Below, in pieces: positions 35,876 through 45,247 of a DNA stretch of 64,000 nucleotides. Location of the stretch: NCBI RefSeq assembly GCF_900099935.1, contig NZ_FNEK01000022.1, positions 20,920 to 84,919 of the forward strand, read 5' to 3'. Under the pieces are notes generated by a model. It saw only the letters and a program-made list of their open reading frames with translations. It was not told the origin of the DNA and ran no database searches. Every line of letters starts with the position of its first letter. Position 1 is the first letter of the stretch. Source of the stretch: Aliiruegeria lutimaris. GTDB lineage: Bacteria > Pseudomonadota > Alphaproteobacteria > Rhodobacterales > Rhodobacteraceae. The position numbers and the translations under genes were made by a program.

Positions 35876-37051
35876 TCAGGGACGTTCGACGCAGAGTGCA
35901 ACACCCATGCCGCCACCGATGCAGAGCGTAGCGAGACCTTTCTTGGCGTCGCGGCGCTTCATCTCGAACAGCAGCGTGTTGAGAACGCGGCAGCCCGAGG
36001 CGCCGATCGGGTGGCCGATGGCGATGGCGCCGCCGTTCACGTTCACGATCGACGGATCCCAGCCCATGTCCTTGTTCACGGCGCAGGCCTGCGCGGCGAA
36101 GGCTTCGTTGGCTTCGACCAGGTCGAGATCGGAAACCGACCAGCCGGCTTTTTCCAACGCTTTGCGCGAGGCGTAGATCGGGCCGACACCCATGATCGAC
36201 GGGTCGAGGCCGGCCGTGGCGTAGGAGGCGATGCGGGCGAGCGGCTCGATACCACGCTTCTCGGCTTCCTCGGCGGACATGCACAGCACGGCGGCGGCGC
36301 CGTCATTGATGCCCGAGGCGTTGGCCGCGGTCACGGTGCCGTCCTTGATGAAGGCCGGGCGCAGCTTCTGCATATTCTCGATCGTGGCGCCGTGACGGAT
36401 GTATTCGTCCGCGTCCATTACCGTCTCGCCCTTGCGGGTCTTGATTGTGAACGGAACGATCTCGTCAACGAACTTACCGGCCTTCTGTGCCGCTTCGGCC
36501 TTGTTCTGCGAGGCCAGCGCGAACTCGTCCTGTTGCTCGCGGGAGATTTGCCACTTGGCGGCCACGTTCTCGGCGGTCTGACCCATGTGGTAGCCGTTGA
36601 AGGCATCCCAGAGGCCATCCTTGATCATCGTGTCGATGTATTTCATATCGCCCATCTTCTGACCGGCACGCAGCGCGGCGGCATGGGGGCTGAGCGACAT
36701 GCTCTCCTGGCCGCCAGCGGCGACAATGGACGCATCGCCGAGTTGGATGTGCTGGGCGGCGAGCGCGACGGTGCGCAAGCCGGATCCACAGACTTGATTT
36801 ATGCTCCAGGCGGCGGATTCCTGCGGGAAGCCGGCATTGATATGGGCCTGACGCGCGGGGTTCTGGCCCTGGGCGGCGGTCAGCACCTGCCCGAGAATGG
36901 TTTCCGAAACTTCCGACGGGTCGATTCCGGCGCGTTCGACAACCGCCTTGAGAACGGCGGCGCCGAGATCATGAGCCGGAGTATTGGCAAATGATCCCAG
37001 GAAAGATCCTACGGCGGTCCGGCCGGCCGACGCGATAACGACGTTGGTCAT
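35876..37051 (-). CDS. phaA: Acetyl-CoA C-acetyltransferase (beta-ketothiolase)
   Basis: Condenses two acetyl-CoA to acetoacetyl-CoA, first step of PHB synthesis, and works in reverse in degradation. The 391-aa thiolase has the nucleophilic Cys in [15 protein letters not shown] (near residue 88), NEAFAAQA and [16 protein letters not shown] with the catalytic His, and the second Cys in [15 protein letters not shown]. The upstream 350-bp region carries repeated TTTTGCAA motifs that may be regulatory. Confidence 0.95.
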   Translation of the reverse strand: MTNVVIASAGRTAVGSFLGSFANTPAHDLGAAVLKAVVERAGIDPSEVSETILGQVLTAAQGQNPARQAHINAGFPQESAAWSINQVCGSGLRTVALAAQHIQLGDASIVAAGGQESMSLSPHAAALRAGQKMGDMKYIDTMIKDGLWDAFNGYHMGQTAENVAAKWQISREQQDEFALASQNKAEAAQKAGKFVDEIVPFTIKTRKGETVMDADEYIRHGATIENMQKLRPAFIKDGTVTAANASGINDGAAAVLCMSAEEAEKRGIEPLARIASYATAGLDPSIMGVGPIYASRKALEKAGWSVSDLDLVEANEAFAAQACAVNKDMGWDPSIVNVNGGAIAIGHPIGASGCRVLNTLLFEMKRRDAKKGLATLCIGGGMGVALCVERP

Positions 37052-37398
37052 GATGGCTCCTCATCAAATCTCGCAGGAGGGGTTTGCCGCCGTCATGGCG
37101 ACCACCCTCATTTCCCCCTCCAGTCCGTATCTTGGTTAGGGGGCGGGGGGGACTCTGGCAACGGACAGGGTGTCCCACCCCCGTTAGAGCATGAAATTTT
37201 AGCTCAGCCTTCGCAAATTGGCGAAAAACAGCGCTTTTGCAAGCGGTTTGGACGTGGTGACGCAAATCGTTTTTGCAATCGTTTGAATTGCCGTGACGCC
37301 CGGATACTGGGATATCGAAAGGAGATTCGGGAGGGTTGGGGTCGTGTTCGAAACAGTGTCCGGCACCGGCTTTTGCAAAGGACGGCTCCGACTGTTAC
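37052..37398. promoter_or_regulatory. Upstream region of phaA with three TTTTGCAA repeats
   Basis: A 347-bp non-coding stretch between the EAL gene and phaA. TTTTGCAA occurs at 37235-37242, 37271-37278 and 37371-37378, and TTCGC...GCGAA forms a small inverted repeat at 37210-37225. Nothing coding is apparent. The repeats may be binding sites of a regulator such as a PhaR-type protein, which is inference from position only. Confidence 0.4.
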
Positions 37399-38244
37399 CT
37401 ATCCGGCCCGCAAAATCTCCCGCGGGAAATCGGGCCAGGAGGGGCGCGTCGTCGGAACGCCGAAATAGTAGCCTTGCATGCAATCGGCGCCCATTTCGAT
37501 CAGGAGTTTCGCGTCCTCCTCGCATTCGACGGCTTCGGCGACCGTGAACATGTCGAACTGCTTGGAGATGGAAACGAGCGCCTGGGTCAGAACCCGGTTG
37601 TCGGGATCGGAATGAATGCCCCGGATGAACTCTCCGGCGATCTTTATGATGTCGAAATCGAAGTCGCGCAGATGGCGGAAAGCGGTGTAGCCGGCTCCGA
37701 AATCATCCAGTGCAAAGCTCACGCCGATCAGCTGCATTTCCTCCATGAAGGCCTTGGTGATGTCCGGCATGGCGATGGTCGAGGATTCCGTGATCTCGAT
37801 AATGAGGCGCTCCGCGACCGTCGGTCGGCCATCCAGCCCGGCGTGCAATGTCTTCGTCCACCGAGAGTAGCCGATCGAGCGCGCGGACATGTTGATTGCA
37901 AGCCGTAGCTCCGGCGCCCGGGCAAGCGTCTCCAGCCCAAGCTCCAAAGCCAGGCAGTCGATGATGCGGCCGGTCTCGGTATTCTCGCAAGCATTGATGA
38001 ACTCGGCAGCGGGAATGATCCTGCCGGTATCGTCGAGTACGCGAATCAACCCCTCGAAAAAGGCAATGTGCTCCGGATTCCTGCAGGCAACGACGGGCTG
38101 AAAGGCCAGCAACACATCTTTTCGGTCTAGCGAGCGGCGAACCATCGAAAGGATGTCAGCGTCTCGTTCTGCGATGGCTGCATCCAGTGGGTTTGCTGCG
38201 CGTTCGACATTCATCGAAGCATACTCGTCGAATCCGGATTGCAT
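37399..38244 (-). CDS. EAL-domain protein, putative c-di-GMP phosphodiesterase
   Basis: A 281-aa protein that is essentially a lone EAL domain. The signature reads EGL (AFFEGLIRV) and catalytic positions are otherwise kept: INMSARS (Asn), ITESST (Glu), LDDFGAGYTAF (Asp-Asp), IIKIAGEFI (Lys) and AEAVECEEDA (Glu). It probably hydrolyses c-di-GMP, although the IKID motif has changed to IKIA, so activity may be altered. There is no sensory domain or membrane segment. It is divergent from tag. Confidence 0.88.
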   Translation of the reverse strand: MQSGFDEYASMNVERAANPLDAAIAERDADILSMVRRSLDRKDVLLAFQPVVACRNPEHIAFFEGLIRVLDDTGRIIPAAEFINACENTETGRIIDCLALELGLETLARAPELRLAINMSARSIGYSRWTKTLHAGLDGRPTVAERLIIEITESSTIAMPDITKAFMEEMQLIGVSFALDDFGAGYTAFRHLRDFDFDIIKIAGEFIRGIHSDPDNRVLTQALVSISKQFDMFTVAEAVECEEDAKLLIEMGADCMQGYYFGVPTTRPSWPDFPREILRAG

Positions 38245-38344
38245 TGCCTTCTCCGCAACTGGCTTGCCTTAGTTGCGCACCAAGGGTTGAAGGAACGGTA
38301 AACAGCGGCATTCTCCGAAAGTCGAAACGGATCAGGGGAAAACA

Positions 38345-38917
38345 ATGAGCGACAGATGTGGTTGGGTCGGGCAGGAAGACATTTATGTCGCTTATCATGA
38401 CGAAGAATGGGGCGTGCCGGAATTCGATGGCCGCACGCTATGGGAAAAGCTCGTGCTTGATGGTTTCCAGGCGGGGCTGTCCTGGATCACGATATTGAAA
38501 AAACGGGAAAATTTCCGCTCGGCCTTTCATGGTTTCGACCCCGAATTGATCGCGACATGGGGCGAAGCAGAGGTTGCTCGGCTGTTGCAGGACAGCGGAA
38601 TAGTGCGCCACCGCGGCAAGATCGAGGCGACCATCGGGAACGCGAAGGCCTGGCTTGAAATCGAGCAACGGGAAGGCTTCTCGGCCTTTCTGTGGGACCG
38701 GATTCATGGACAGCCGATACAGAATCACTGGCAGACTCTTGCCGAGGTTCCGGCGCAAACTCCGCTATCCGTCGAGATCTCCCGCGATCTGAAAGCCGAA
38801 GGATTTCGTTTTTGTGGACCAACGATCGTCTATGCCTTCATGCAGGCCACCGGCATGGTGAATGACCATCTCGTGACATGTCCTCGCCATGATGAATGTA
38901 CAAAAATGTCTTTATAA
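38345..38917 (+). CDS. tag: DNA-3-methyladenine glycosylase I
   Basis: Base-excision repair enzyme removing 3-methyladenine. The 190-aa protein starts MSDRCGWVGQEDIYVAYHDEEWG, with the zinc-binding Cys and the catalytic-pocket YHDEEWG motif, continues with FQAGLSWITILKKRENFR and KGFRFCGPTIVYAFMQATGMVNDH-like C-terminal residues (here EGFRFCGP), and ends with the HxxxC zinc ligands (HLVTCPRHDEC). Length and motifs are canonical. Confidence 0.95.
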   Translation: MSDRCGWVGQEDIYVAYHDEEWGVPEFDGRTLWEKLVLDGFQAGLSWITILKKRENFRSAFHGFDPELIATWGEAEVARLLQDSGIVRHRGKIEATIGNAKAWLEIEQREGFSAFLWDRIHGQPIQNHWQTLAEVPAQTPLSVEISRDLKAEGFRFCGPTIVYAFMQATGMVNDHLVTCPRHDECTKMSL

Positions 38918-39109
38918 TTCCCTAGCGTCATTTACTTAGTGGGAAGACGAGTTTGTCAGGCTGCTTGCCGGTAGGTGGAAAAAGTTGCCGGGGATTCTCG
39001 CCGATGTTGCGCAAATGGTTGATTTGCGAACGTTGCTACGACGTTGGGTTAACCATTTGTTAGGAGTATCCGGGCCAGTAGCGTAAACTGGGGCGAAAGG
39101 GGACTGGTA

Positions 39110-39292
39110 ATGGCTAGGTCGATTTCTGACATCTTGCGGAACTCGAACCTTATGGGTGCTCTTCTCATCAAGGGTGATGACTGCTGGGCTGGAATGTGGC
39201 TGCCACTTTCCGGAAAACAGGAATCAATCCGTGCCCAAAGAGAATCCAACAGCGCGGATGCGCTGGCGAAGGCAGCGGTTGCGAACAGGTAA
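39110..39292 (+). CDS. Possible small protein (60 aa), unsupported by similarity
   Basis: A short open frame in an otherwise empty 660-bp region, preceded by GGGGACTGG eight bases before ATG. It encodes a basic N-terminus, a short hydrophobic strand (MGALLIKG) and an Ala-rich helix. No relatives are recognised and it could be chance. Confidence 0.3.
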   Translation: MARSISDILRNSNLMGALLIKGDDCWAGMWLPLSGKQESIRAQRESNSADALAKAAVANR

Positions 39293-39315
39293 CAACGTGA
39301 AGCCTTTTCGGCCTT

Positions 39316-39333
39316 TTGATCGCTGACGATCAA
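39316..39333 (+). terminator. Hairpin after the 60-aa frame
   Basis: A perfect TTGATCG-CTGA-CGATCAA hairpin followed by GATTTTC. Weak terminator-like structure; it could end a transcript crossing the small frame. Confidence 0.35.
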
Positions 39334-39583
39334 GATTTTCCACGGCGTTGAGGTCGGGAAGAACCATCACCGCTATGACTTGGCCTCCCGGAGCGAGGGA
39401 GTGCCATGCCCGCGGCGCAACAGCCCGTCGCGGGCGAATGTAATTTCATTTCCGCCTTGATCCTTCCTTTCCGCATGTAGTTCCGGACCCTTCAGGGGGG
39501 CCTCTGCCGTGGTTGTAGCGCGCGGCCCGTTTCTGCTTCGTTAATCCTTTTCGCGAAAATCGCCTTGAAAAGGAGACCTTCCC
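39334..39583. other. Non-coding gap before the esterase/FN3 gene
   Basis: No convincing gene, tRNA or strong palindrome was seen. The last 15 bases contain the AAAAGGAGA ribosome-binding site of the following gene. Confidence 0.4.
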
Positions 39584-41251
39584 ATGACCAACGCGATTTC
39601 CATTGTTCGGCCGCTTGTCAGCGGAATTGCTCGCCCGATGGCAGGGTTCGAAACGGTAACCCGGGTGTTCATCCTGGCAGGACAAAGCAACATGATCGGG
39701 CGCGCGGATTTCGATTGCGGTCAGGGCCTTCCCGATGGCGTGATGCAGTTCGGAATGGATGGTACGCTGACCGCGGCCACCATTCCGCTAGACCACCACG
39801 ACGCCATTACCGGCGACATGGGCCTGGATGTTCAGTTCGCGATCGACTTCAAGGCGGCGTTCCCCAACGAACAGCTTGTGTTCCTTCCGGCCGCCAAGGG
39901 AGCCACCGGGTTCTCGAGCGGAGATTGGATCGTCGGGGGAACGCTTTATGCCGACCTCGTGTCCCGGGCGAATGCCCTGTTCATCGCCAACCCTTCCTTC
40001 CGCCTGGGCGGGATCCTCTGGCACCAGGGGGAGGCCGATACCGGTTATGCTGCCTTCAAGGACGATCTCGACGCGATCATCGACGGGTTGCGCGGTGATA
40101 TTTCGGCCGCAAATGACACGACGCCCTTTGTCCTGGGCGAGTTGGTTCCGGATTTCATCAATGCCAGCACGGGCAACGGCGCGTTGAACGATGCGATTGC
40201 CGATACGCCGAACCGGCATTTCCATACCGCCGTGGCGAGTTCGCAAGTGCCGAGCCCGCTGGACGATCTTGGCGATGATCTGCATTTCGATGCAGCTTCG
40301 CTGCGGGTGCTTGGCAGCCGGTATTTTGAAGCCCTGTCGGTGGCGGCGGCGCACAAGCCGACGGTTCCGGAGGCCGTCTCTGACCTCGCGGCGCTGGCTG
40401 GCAACGAACAGATCGGCCTGAGCTGGACCGCGCCGGCCAATGGGGGGCTGGCCGTCACCGACTATGTCATCGAACGATCGCTGGACTGGGCGGACTGGAC
40501 CGAGATCGCAGATGGGGTCTCTGCCTCGACCGGTTTCACCGATACCGGGTTGGTCAATGGGACGACCTATTTCTACCGACTGGCCGCCGTGAACGAGGTC
40601 GGAGCGAGCCCGTATTCTGATGCTGTGAGCGCGGTGCCGGAGGCAGGCGCAGCCAGCGTGCTGACGACCGCCTTTGCGGCGACCACGGATGACGGGGTGT
40701 CGCATCTGTTCGAGGATGTCGACGTCGGTGTGGGCGGTACGGTGATCGTTGCCGGCGCCTCGCGCAACAGCACAACCGATAAGGGCCTGTCCGGGATCAT
40801 GATCGGTGGACAGGCGGCGACTTTGTTCGAGCGGGGGGAATACCTGGGGAACTATCTGCGCTTCGGCTATGTGACGGGTGTGCCGGCGGGGCTTGTGGAT
40901 ATTGAGCTGCAGCACGAGAGCTGGCAGATGCGGGCAGGCGTGCATGTCTGGGTGCTCAAGAATGCGGATCCCGCAGCGGCGCTCGCGGCTCTGGCCTCCT
41001 CCGCCACGGCGAGCGTCGATGCCACGGCCGAGGGCGTTGTGCTCGGGGCCGGGATCTCGATCAACCCGGCCAGCCAGAGCATGGAGTGGAGCGGGATCGA
41101 CACGCGGCTTGGCTGGACGAATTATGGTGACAATTTCGGCTCCGGCGCGGGGGATCGGGCTTTTGCGGCGGACTCGTCCGGGCATTCGGTGTCGTTCACC
41201 TCGGACGGCAATTTCATGCAGATCGCCCTGCTGTCGGTCCCGAAAGCCTAG
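39584..41251 (+). CDS. Sialate-O-acetylesterase-like (SGNH) protein with fibronectin type III domain
   Basis: A 555-aa multidomain protein. Residues about 25-250 form an SGNH/SASA carbohydrate-esterase domain: nucleophile block LAGQSNMIG, GILWHQGEAD and the C-terminal DLHFD with the catalytic Asp/His. An FN3 module follows (about 265-355; SDLAALAGNEQIGLSWTAP...YFYRLAAVNEVG). A C-terminal 190-residue beta-rich domain may be carbohydrate-binding. No signal peptide is visible, so export may use another route. It likely deacetylates a surface or environmental polysaccharide. Its end abuts a truncated dnaE2, suggesting that it arrived by rearrangement. Confidence 0.8.
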   Translation: MTNAISIVRPLVSGIARPMAGFETVTRVFILAGQSNMIGRADFDCGQGLPDGVMQFGMDGTLTAATIPLDHHDAITGDMGLDVQFAIDFKAAFPNEQLVFLPAAKGATGFSSGDWIVGGTLYADLVSRANALFIANPSFRLGGILWHQGEADTGYAAFKDDLDAIIDGLRGDISAANDTTPFVLGELVPDFINASTGNGALNDAIADTPNRHFHTAVASSQVPSPLDDLGDDLHFDAASLRVLGSRYFEALSVAAAHKPTVPEAVSDLAALAGNEQIGLSWTAPANGGLAVTDYVIERSLDWADWTEIADGVSASTGFTDTGLVNGTTYFYRLAAVNEVGASPYSDAVSAVPEAGAASVLTTAFAATTDDGVSHLFEDVDVGVGGTVIVAGASRNSTTDKGLSGIMIGGQAATLFERGEYLGNYLRFGYVTGVPAGLVDIELQHESWQMRAGVHVWVLKNADPAAALAALASSATASVDATAEGVVLGAGISINPASQSMEWSGIDTRLGWTNYGDNFGSGAGDRAFAADSSGHSVSFTSDGNFMQIALLSVPKA

Positions 41252-44231
41252 GTCCTTCAGGACCGGATGCTGATCTTGCCGCTGCCAGCCTCGTGCTGGC
41301 GGCGGTTCTGTTTTGCGGCGATGCCTCCGGCGTGAGCTTTCGGCGCAGCAGGGCCAGCGGGTGGGCGCGCAGGGTCAGTCGCAGCGAGACATAATCCTCC
41401 ACGACTTCCTCCGAGGGCGTCATGGCGGGAAGATTGGCGGCGGGCTCCTCGATGCCCTCGCCTTCCATGTCGCGCGCAAAGAGCGGCAGCGGGCGGGTGG
41501 CGCGCAGCGCGCGGGCGTCCCAGAGCGCCTGCCGACGCGAGAGCGACAGCGAGGCGAAGGCATCCGCCTCGGCCAGCGATTCCAGCATGGCCGGGGAGAT
41601 GCCTGCCCGCCGCCAGACATCCTCGACGCCCGGATAGCCGTTGCCGCGCGCCGCGACGAGCCAATGCGCCTCCTCCTCGCGCATGGAGCGGATCTGCCGG
41701 AAGCCGAGCCGCAGGGCCAGCCCGCCCTTCTGGTTCGGCTCCATCACGTTGTCCCAATAGGAGAGGTTGATGTCCACCGGGCGCACTTCCACCCCGTGCT
41801 CGCGGGCGTCGCGCACGATCTGTGCGGGGGCGTAGAAGCCCATCGGCTGGGAGTTCAGCAGCGCGCAGGCGAAGATGCCGGGGTGGTGGCGCTTGAGCCA
41901 GGCGGAGGCATAGACCAGCAGCGCAAAGCTCGCGGCGTGGCTCTCGGGGAAGCCATAGGAGCCGAAGCCCTCGATCTGGCTGAAGCAGCGGGCGGAAAAT
42001 TCCTCGTCATAGCCGTTGCGGCGCATCCCGGACATGAAACGGTCGTGGAACTCGCTGACATTGCCGTGTTTCTTGAAGGTCGCTAGCGACCGCCGCAGGC
42101 GGTCCGCCTCCTCGGGCGTGAAGCCGGCCCCGACGATGGCGATCTGCATCGCCTGTTCCTGGAAGAGTGGGACGCCGAGAGTTTTCGCCAGCACCGCGCC
42201 AAGTTCGTCGGAGGGGAAAACCACCTCCTCCTCGCCATTGCGGCGGCGCAGATAGGGGTGGACCATGTCGCCCTGGATCGGGCCGGGGCGGATGATCGCG
42301 ACCTCGATGACGAGGTCATAGAAGCTGCGTGGCCGCATCCGGGGCAGGAAGTTCATCTGTGCCCGGCTCTCGACCTGGAAGACGCCGAGGGAATCCGCCT
42401 TGCAGAGCATATCATAGACGGCCGGGTCCTCGGGCGGGAGCGTGGCCAGCGTGTAACCGGTGCCATGGTGGCGCGAGATCATCTCGAAGGCCTTGCGGAT
42501 GACGGTGAGCATGCCGAGGGCGAGGATATCGATCTTGAGGATGCCGAGCGCGTCGATATCGTCCTTGTCCCAGGGGATGACGGTGCGGTCCTCCATGGTG
42601 GCGTTTTCGACTGGGCAAAGCTCGTCCAGCCGGCCCTCGGTGACGATGAAGCCGCCGACATGCTGGGAGAGGTGGCGCGGGAAGCCCTGGATCTCCTGGA
42701 TTAGCTCCATGGTCTGCTTCAGGCGGCGGTCTGTCGGGTCCAGCCCGATCTCGCGCATCCGCTGCGCTTCCGTGCCCTTGAGCGAGCCCCAGCCCCAGAT
42801 CTGGCTGGACAGCGCGGCGACGGTATCCTCGCTCAACCCCATCGCGCGGCCGACCTCGCGCACGGCGCGCTTGCCGCGATAGTGGATCACGGTGGCGCAG
42901 AGCCCGGCGCGGTGGCGTCCGTAGCGCTCGTAGATATGCTGGATCACTTCCTCGCGGCGCTCATGCTCGAAATCGACGTCGATATCGGGCGGCTCGCCGC
43001 GGGCCTCGGAGACGAAACGCTCGAAGACCATGGTGCCGATCTCGGGCGAGACGGAGGTGACACCCAAGGCATAGCAGACCACGGAATTGGCCGCCGATCC
43101 GCGGCCTTGGCAGAGGATGTCCTGGGCGCGGGCGAAGGCGACGATATCGTGCACGGTGAGGAAGTAGGGCTCGTATTCCAGCTTGCCGATCAGGGCGAGC
43201 TCATGCGCGAGTTGCTTGCGGACGTTTTCCGGCGCGCCGGAAGGGTAGCGCCAGCGCAGCCCGGCATGGGCGAGCCGCGCCAGCCGCTCGGCAGCGCTCT
43301 CGCCGCCAGTGACCTCGGAGGGGTACTCGTAGCGCAACTCGTCGAGCGAGAAACGACAGCGCGCGGCGATCTCGGCACTGCGCGTCACGGCCTCGGGATG
43401 TTCGGCAAAGATGCGGCGCATCTCGGCCTCGCTGCGCAGGCGCTGCTCGCCATTGCTCATGGCGGCGCGGCCAAGATCCTCGATCCGGCAGCCGCTGCGG
43501 ATGGCGGTCAGCACATCGGCCAGCTTCCGGCGGCGGCCGAGATGCATGCGCGGGGCAGCCGAGGCAACGGGAGCGATGCCAAGTTCGCGCGCAAGCCGCG
43601 AGAGGCGTTGGAAGCGCTCGCTATCCTGCCCGTCATAACGCGGGGCCAGGAGCAGGTGTACGGATGCACCAAAGCGGCGCGTCAGCCGTTGTGCCTGTGG
43701 CCGCCACCCGCCCGCGCCGCGCTTCGAGTTGGGCGCCTGTGGGAACGGGGAAGGGTGTTCGGGGTGGAGCAGCAATTCCATCCCCTCTCCCCATTCGAGG
43801 ATATCTTCCAGTTCGAGCAGGCAATCGCCCTTTCCGGCGCGCAATCGCCCCAAGGAAATCAGCCGGCAGAGGCGCCCCCAGCCGGTCCGGTCGCGGGGGA
43901 GCGCGGTCACGGTGAAGCCGTCACGAGTGACGATGCGAGCGCCGGGGATCAGGCGCGGGGTGTTGCGGGTGTCGGGGCTGGCAGGGTAGCCCTCTGGTGC
44001 GGGCGGACCGATCAGGCCCGTGCGCGCCTCGCTGGCTTCCCGTTCCGCCACGGTCCGGGCGATCTCGCGCGCCTGCACATGTGCCCGCACGATCCCGGCG
44101 ACCGAGTTCTGGTCGGCGACGACCAGCCCGCGCAGCCCGATCAACGCGGCGCGCTCCATCAGTTCTTCCGGATGCGATGCCCCGGTCAGGAAGGTAAAAT
44201 TCGATGTCGCCGAGAGCTCCACGAAGCCCAT
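41214..44231 (-). CDS. dnaE2: Error-prone DNA polymerase DnaE2 (ImuC), C-terminally truncated
   Basis: Translesion C-family polymerase of the SOS mutasome. The 1005-aa frame has the PHP domain (FVELSATSNFTFLTGASHPEEL, here with FTFLTG), the polymerase core with the catalytic Asp block PPDIDVDFEHERREEVIQ (near residue 430), and KIDILALGMLTVI, QEQAMQIAIVGAGF and GFGSYGFPESHAASFALLVYASAWLK. Similarity ends at SLRLTLRAHPLALLR. The usual tail with the OB fold (LVLVRQRPG...EDETG) is missing and replaced by about 40 residues of low-complexity sequence running antisense to a foreign terminator. imuA and imuB are not adjacent. It may be inactive. Confidence 0.85.
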   Translation of the reverse strand: MGFVELSATSNFTFLTGASHPEELMERAALIGLRGLVVADQNSVAGIVRAHVQAREIARTVAEREASEARTGLIGPPAPEGYPASPDTRNTPRLIPGARIVTRDGFTVTALPRDRTGWGRLCRLISLGRLRAGKGDCLLELEDILEWGEGMELLLHPEHPSPFPQAPNSKRGAGGWRPQAQRLTRRFGASVHLLLAPRYDGQDSERFQRLSRLARELGIAPVASAAPRMHLGRRRKLADVLTAIRSGCRIEDLGRAAMSNGEQRLRSEAEMRRIFAEHPEAVTRSAEIAARCRFSLDELRYEYPSEVTGGESAAERLARLAHAGLRWRYPSGAPENVRKQLAHELALIGKLEYEPYFLTVHDIVAFARAQDILCQGRGSAANSVVCYALGVTSVSPEIGTMVFERFVSEARGEPPDIDVDFEHERREEVIQHIYERYGRHRAGLCATVIHYRGKRAVREVGRAMGLSEDTVAALSSQIWGWGSLKGTEAQRMREIGLDPTDRRLKQTMELIQEIQGFPRHLSQHVGGFIVTEGRLDELCPVENATMEDRTVIPWDKDDIDALGILKIDILALGMLTVIRKAFEMISRHHGTGYTLATLPPEDPAVYDMLCKADSLGVFQVESRAQMNFLPRMRPRSFYDLVIEVAIIRPGPIQGDMVHPYLRRRNGEEEVVFPSDELGAVLAKTLGVPLFQEQAMQIAIVGAGFTPEEADRLRRSLATFKKHGNVSEFHDRFMSGMRRNGYDEEFSARCFSQIEGFGSYGFPESHAASFALLVYASAWLKRHHPGIFACALLNSQPMGFYAPAQIVRDAREHGVEVRPVDINLSYWDNVMEPNQKGGLALRLGFRQIRSMREEEAHWLVAARGNGYPGVEDVWRRAGISPAMLESLAEADAFASLSLSRRQALWDARALRATRPLPLFARDMEGEGIEEPAANLPAMTPSEEVVEDYVSLRLTLRAHPLALLRRKLTPEASPQNRTAASTRLAAARSASGPEGPRLSGPTAGRSA
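41278..41314 (+). terminator. Rho-independent terminator of the esterase/FN3 gene
   Basis: A 12-bp stem including GCCAGC / GCTGGC with a CTCGT loop, followed by TTCTGTTTT. It lies inside the last codons of the antisense dnaE2 frame, which indicates that the 3' part of that frame is not original dnaE2 sequence. Confidence 0.7.
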
Positions 44232-44338
44232 GTGACGGTCTCCGGTTGGGCCTCCACCTTCTGCAGGAAGGCCGTCGAGGCGTTGCGCGTGAGCGGCGAT
44301 GCGACCGGTCTGGCGGCGCGCCTCTCTCCCAACTGTAT

Positions 44339-44353
44339 ATTCATGTTTTATTC
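44339..44353 (-). promoter_or_regulatory. Degenerate LexA-type box upstream of dnaE2
   Basis: On the minus strand GAAT-N7-GAAT matches the alphaproteobacterial SOS box GAAC-N7-GAAC at three of four positions in each half, about 108 bp before the dnaE2 start. DnaE2 genes are normally LexA-controlled, which makes the site credible though weak. Confidence 0.35.
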
Positions 44354-44410
44354 CTGTTGGGAGTCGTATTTCGGCAGTGCCAGGTACCCCGGTCCAAAGG
44401 CGTGGAATGC

Positions 44411-45247
44411 TTACGGTCCCGATTGTCTTGCCAACCAATCCGCCCATGCGGCCTGGAGCGCGGCTTCCTGTTCTGGCGCCACATAAGCGGCCAGGTGACC
44501 CTGCCCATCGGCAAAGAGAGCGAGACTGGCATCGGGCGTCCCTGGACGGGAAAGCGTTGCCCCAAGGGGCATTTCATTGAAGTCACCCGGCTGGAAAGAC
44601 ATGAAATTTTCCAATGCCTCCACGAGCTCGGCAACCAGCGCTGTATCGCCGGAATCACACCAATTACCGTCAGGCCCGCGTAGCACGAGAGCCAGGCTCA
44701 GGGGATGACACGTTGCAGCGAAATCTTCGAGAGAAGGTTCAGGATCCGTGGCGCAATCGGCTTCGAGGGGAGCGCTTCCCTGCCCCGAGAGGCGATAAAG
44801 CACAGTGGCTGGGAGGCCCGCTTCATCCAGCGCGGGCTGATACATGGGCGGCCCGCTTTCGACGGAAAGCGTACCCGCCATGCCGAATCGCCGCAGGGTG
44901 TCGACCAACGCCGAAATCTCCTCCGATGCCGCCTGGCTTAGAACGAGGCCGGAACCAGCTTGCCGGGTACCCCCGGCAAGCTGCCCGAGCCCCGCCCAGA
45001 AAAGGCGACGGCTTCGAATTTCGAGCGTCATCTCTTCGCCCCGGTCATTGTGAAAGACCAGCCGGCGGGCCATGACGGTCTCGTCGATTTCATCAAGGAT
45101 ACCGGAGAGGCCGGGCGGCAATGGTCGCCGGCCATCCCGGATAATGTCACCCCTGGCGGCGCCCAACCGTTCGATCATGCGTGACAGGCTGGCCCGACGA
45201 AACATGTCGTCCTCCGGAACCTGGGCTATGCACGTATGTTCAGTCAT
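44411..45247 (-). CDS. Uncharacterised 278-aa protein, last gene of the dynamin/phospho-signalling cassette
   Basis: A soluble acidic protein without a signal peptide. The first part is helical and basic (FRRASLSRMIERLGAARGDI); the middle has a beta-rich unit (ARRLVFHNDRGEEMTLEIRSRRLFWAGLG) followed by a Gly-rich loop; the C-terminus is rich in Ala/Trp (AALQAAWADWLARQ). No family is recognised. It overlaps the roadblock-like gene by 8 bp, so it is part of the same unit. An alternative start at MFRRASL lies 14 codons in. Confidence 0.7.
   Translation of the reverse strand: MTEHTCIAQVPEDDMFRRASLSRMIERLGAARGDIIRDGRRPLPPGLSGILDEIDETVMARRLVFHNDRGEEMTLEIRSRRLFWAGLGQLAGGTRQAGSGLVLSQAASEEISALVDTLRRFGMAGTLSVESGPPMYQPALDEAGLPATVLYRLSGQGSAPLEADCATDPEPSLEDFAATCHPLSLALVLRGPDGNWCDSGDTALVAELVEALENFMSFQPGDFNEMPLGATLSRPGTPDASLALFADGQGHLAAYVAPEQEAALQAAWADWLARQSGP

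Noticed and set aside
42882..44486. 534-codon plus-strand open frame opposite dnaE2
   Set aside because: Antisense shadow; dnaE2 carries the recognisable motifs.
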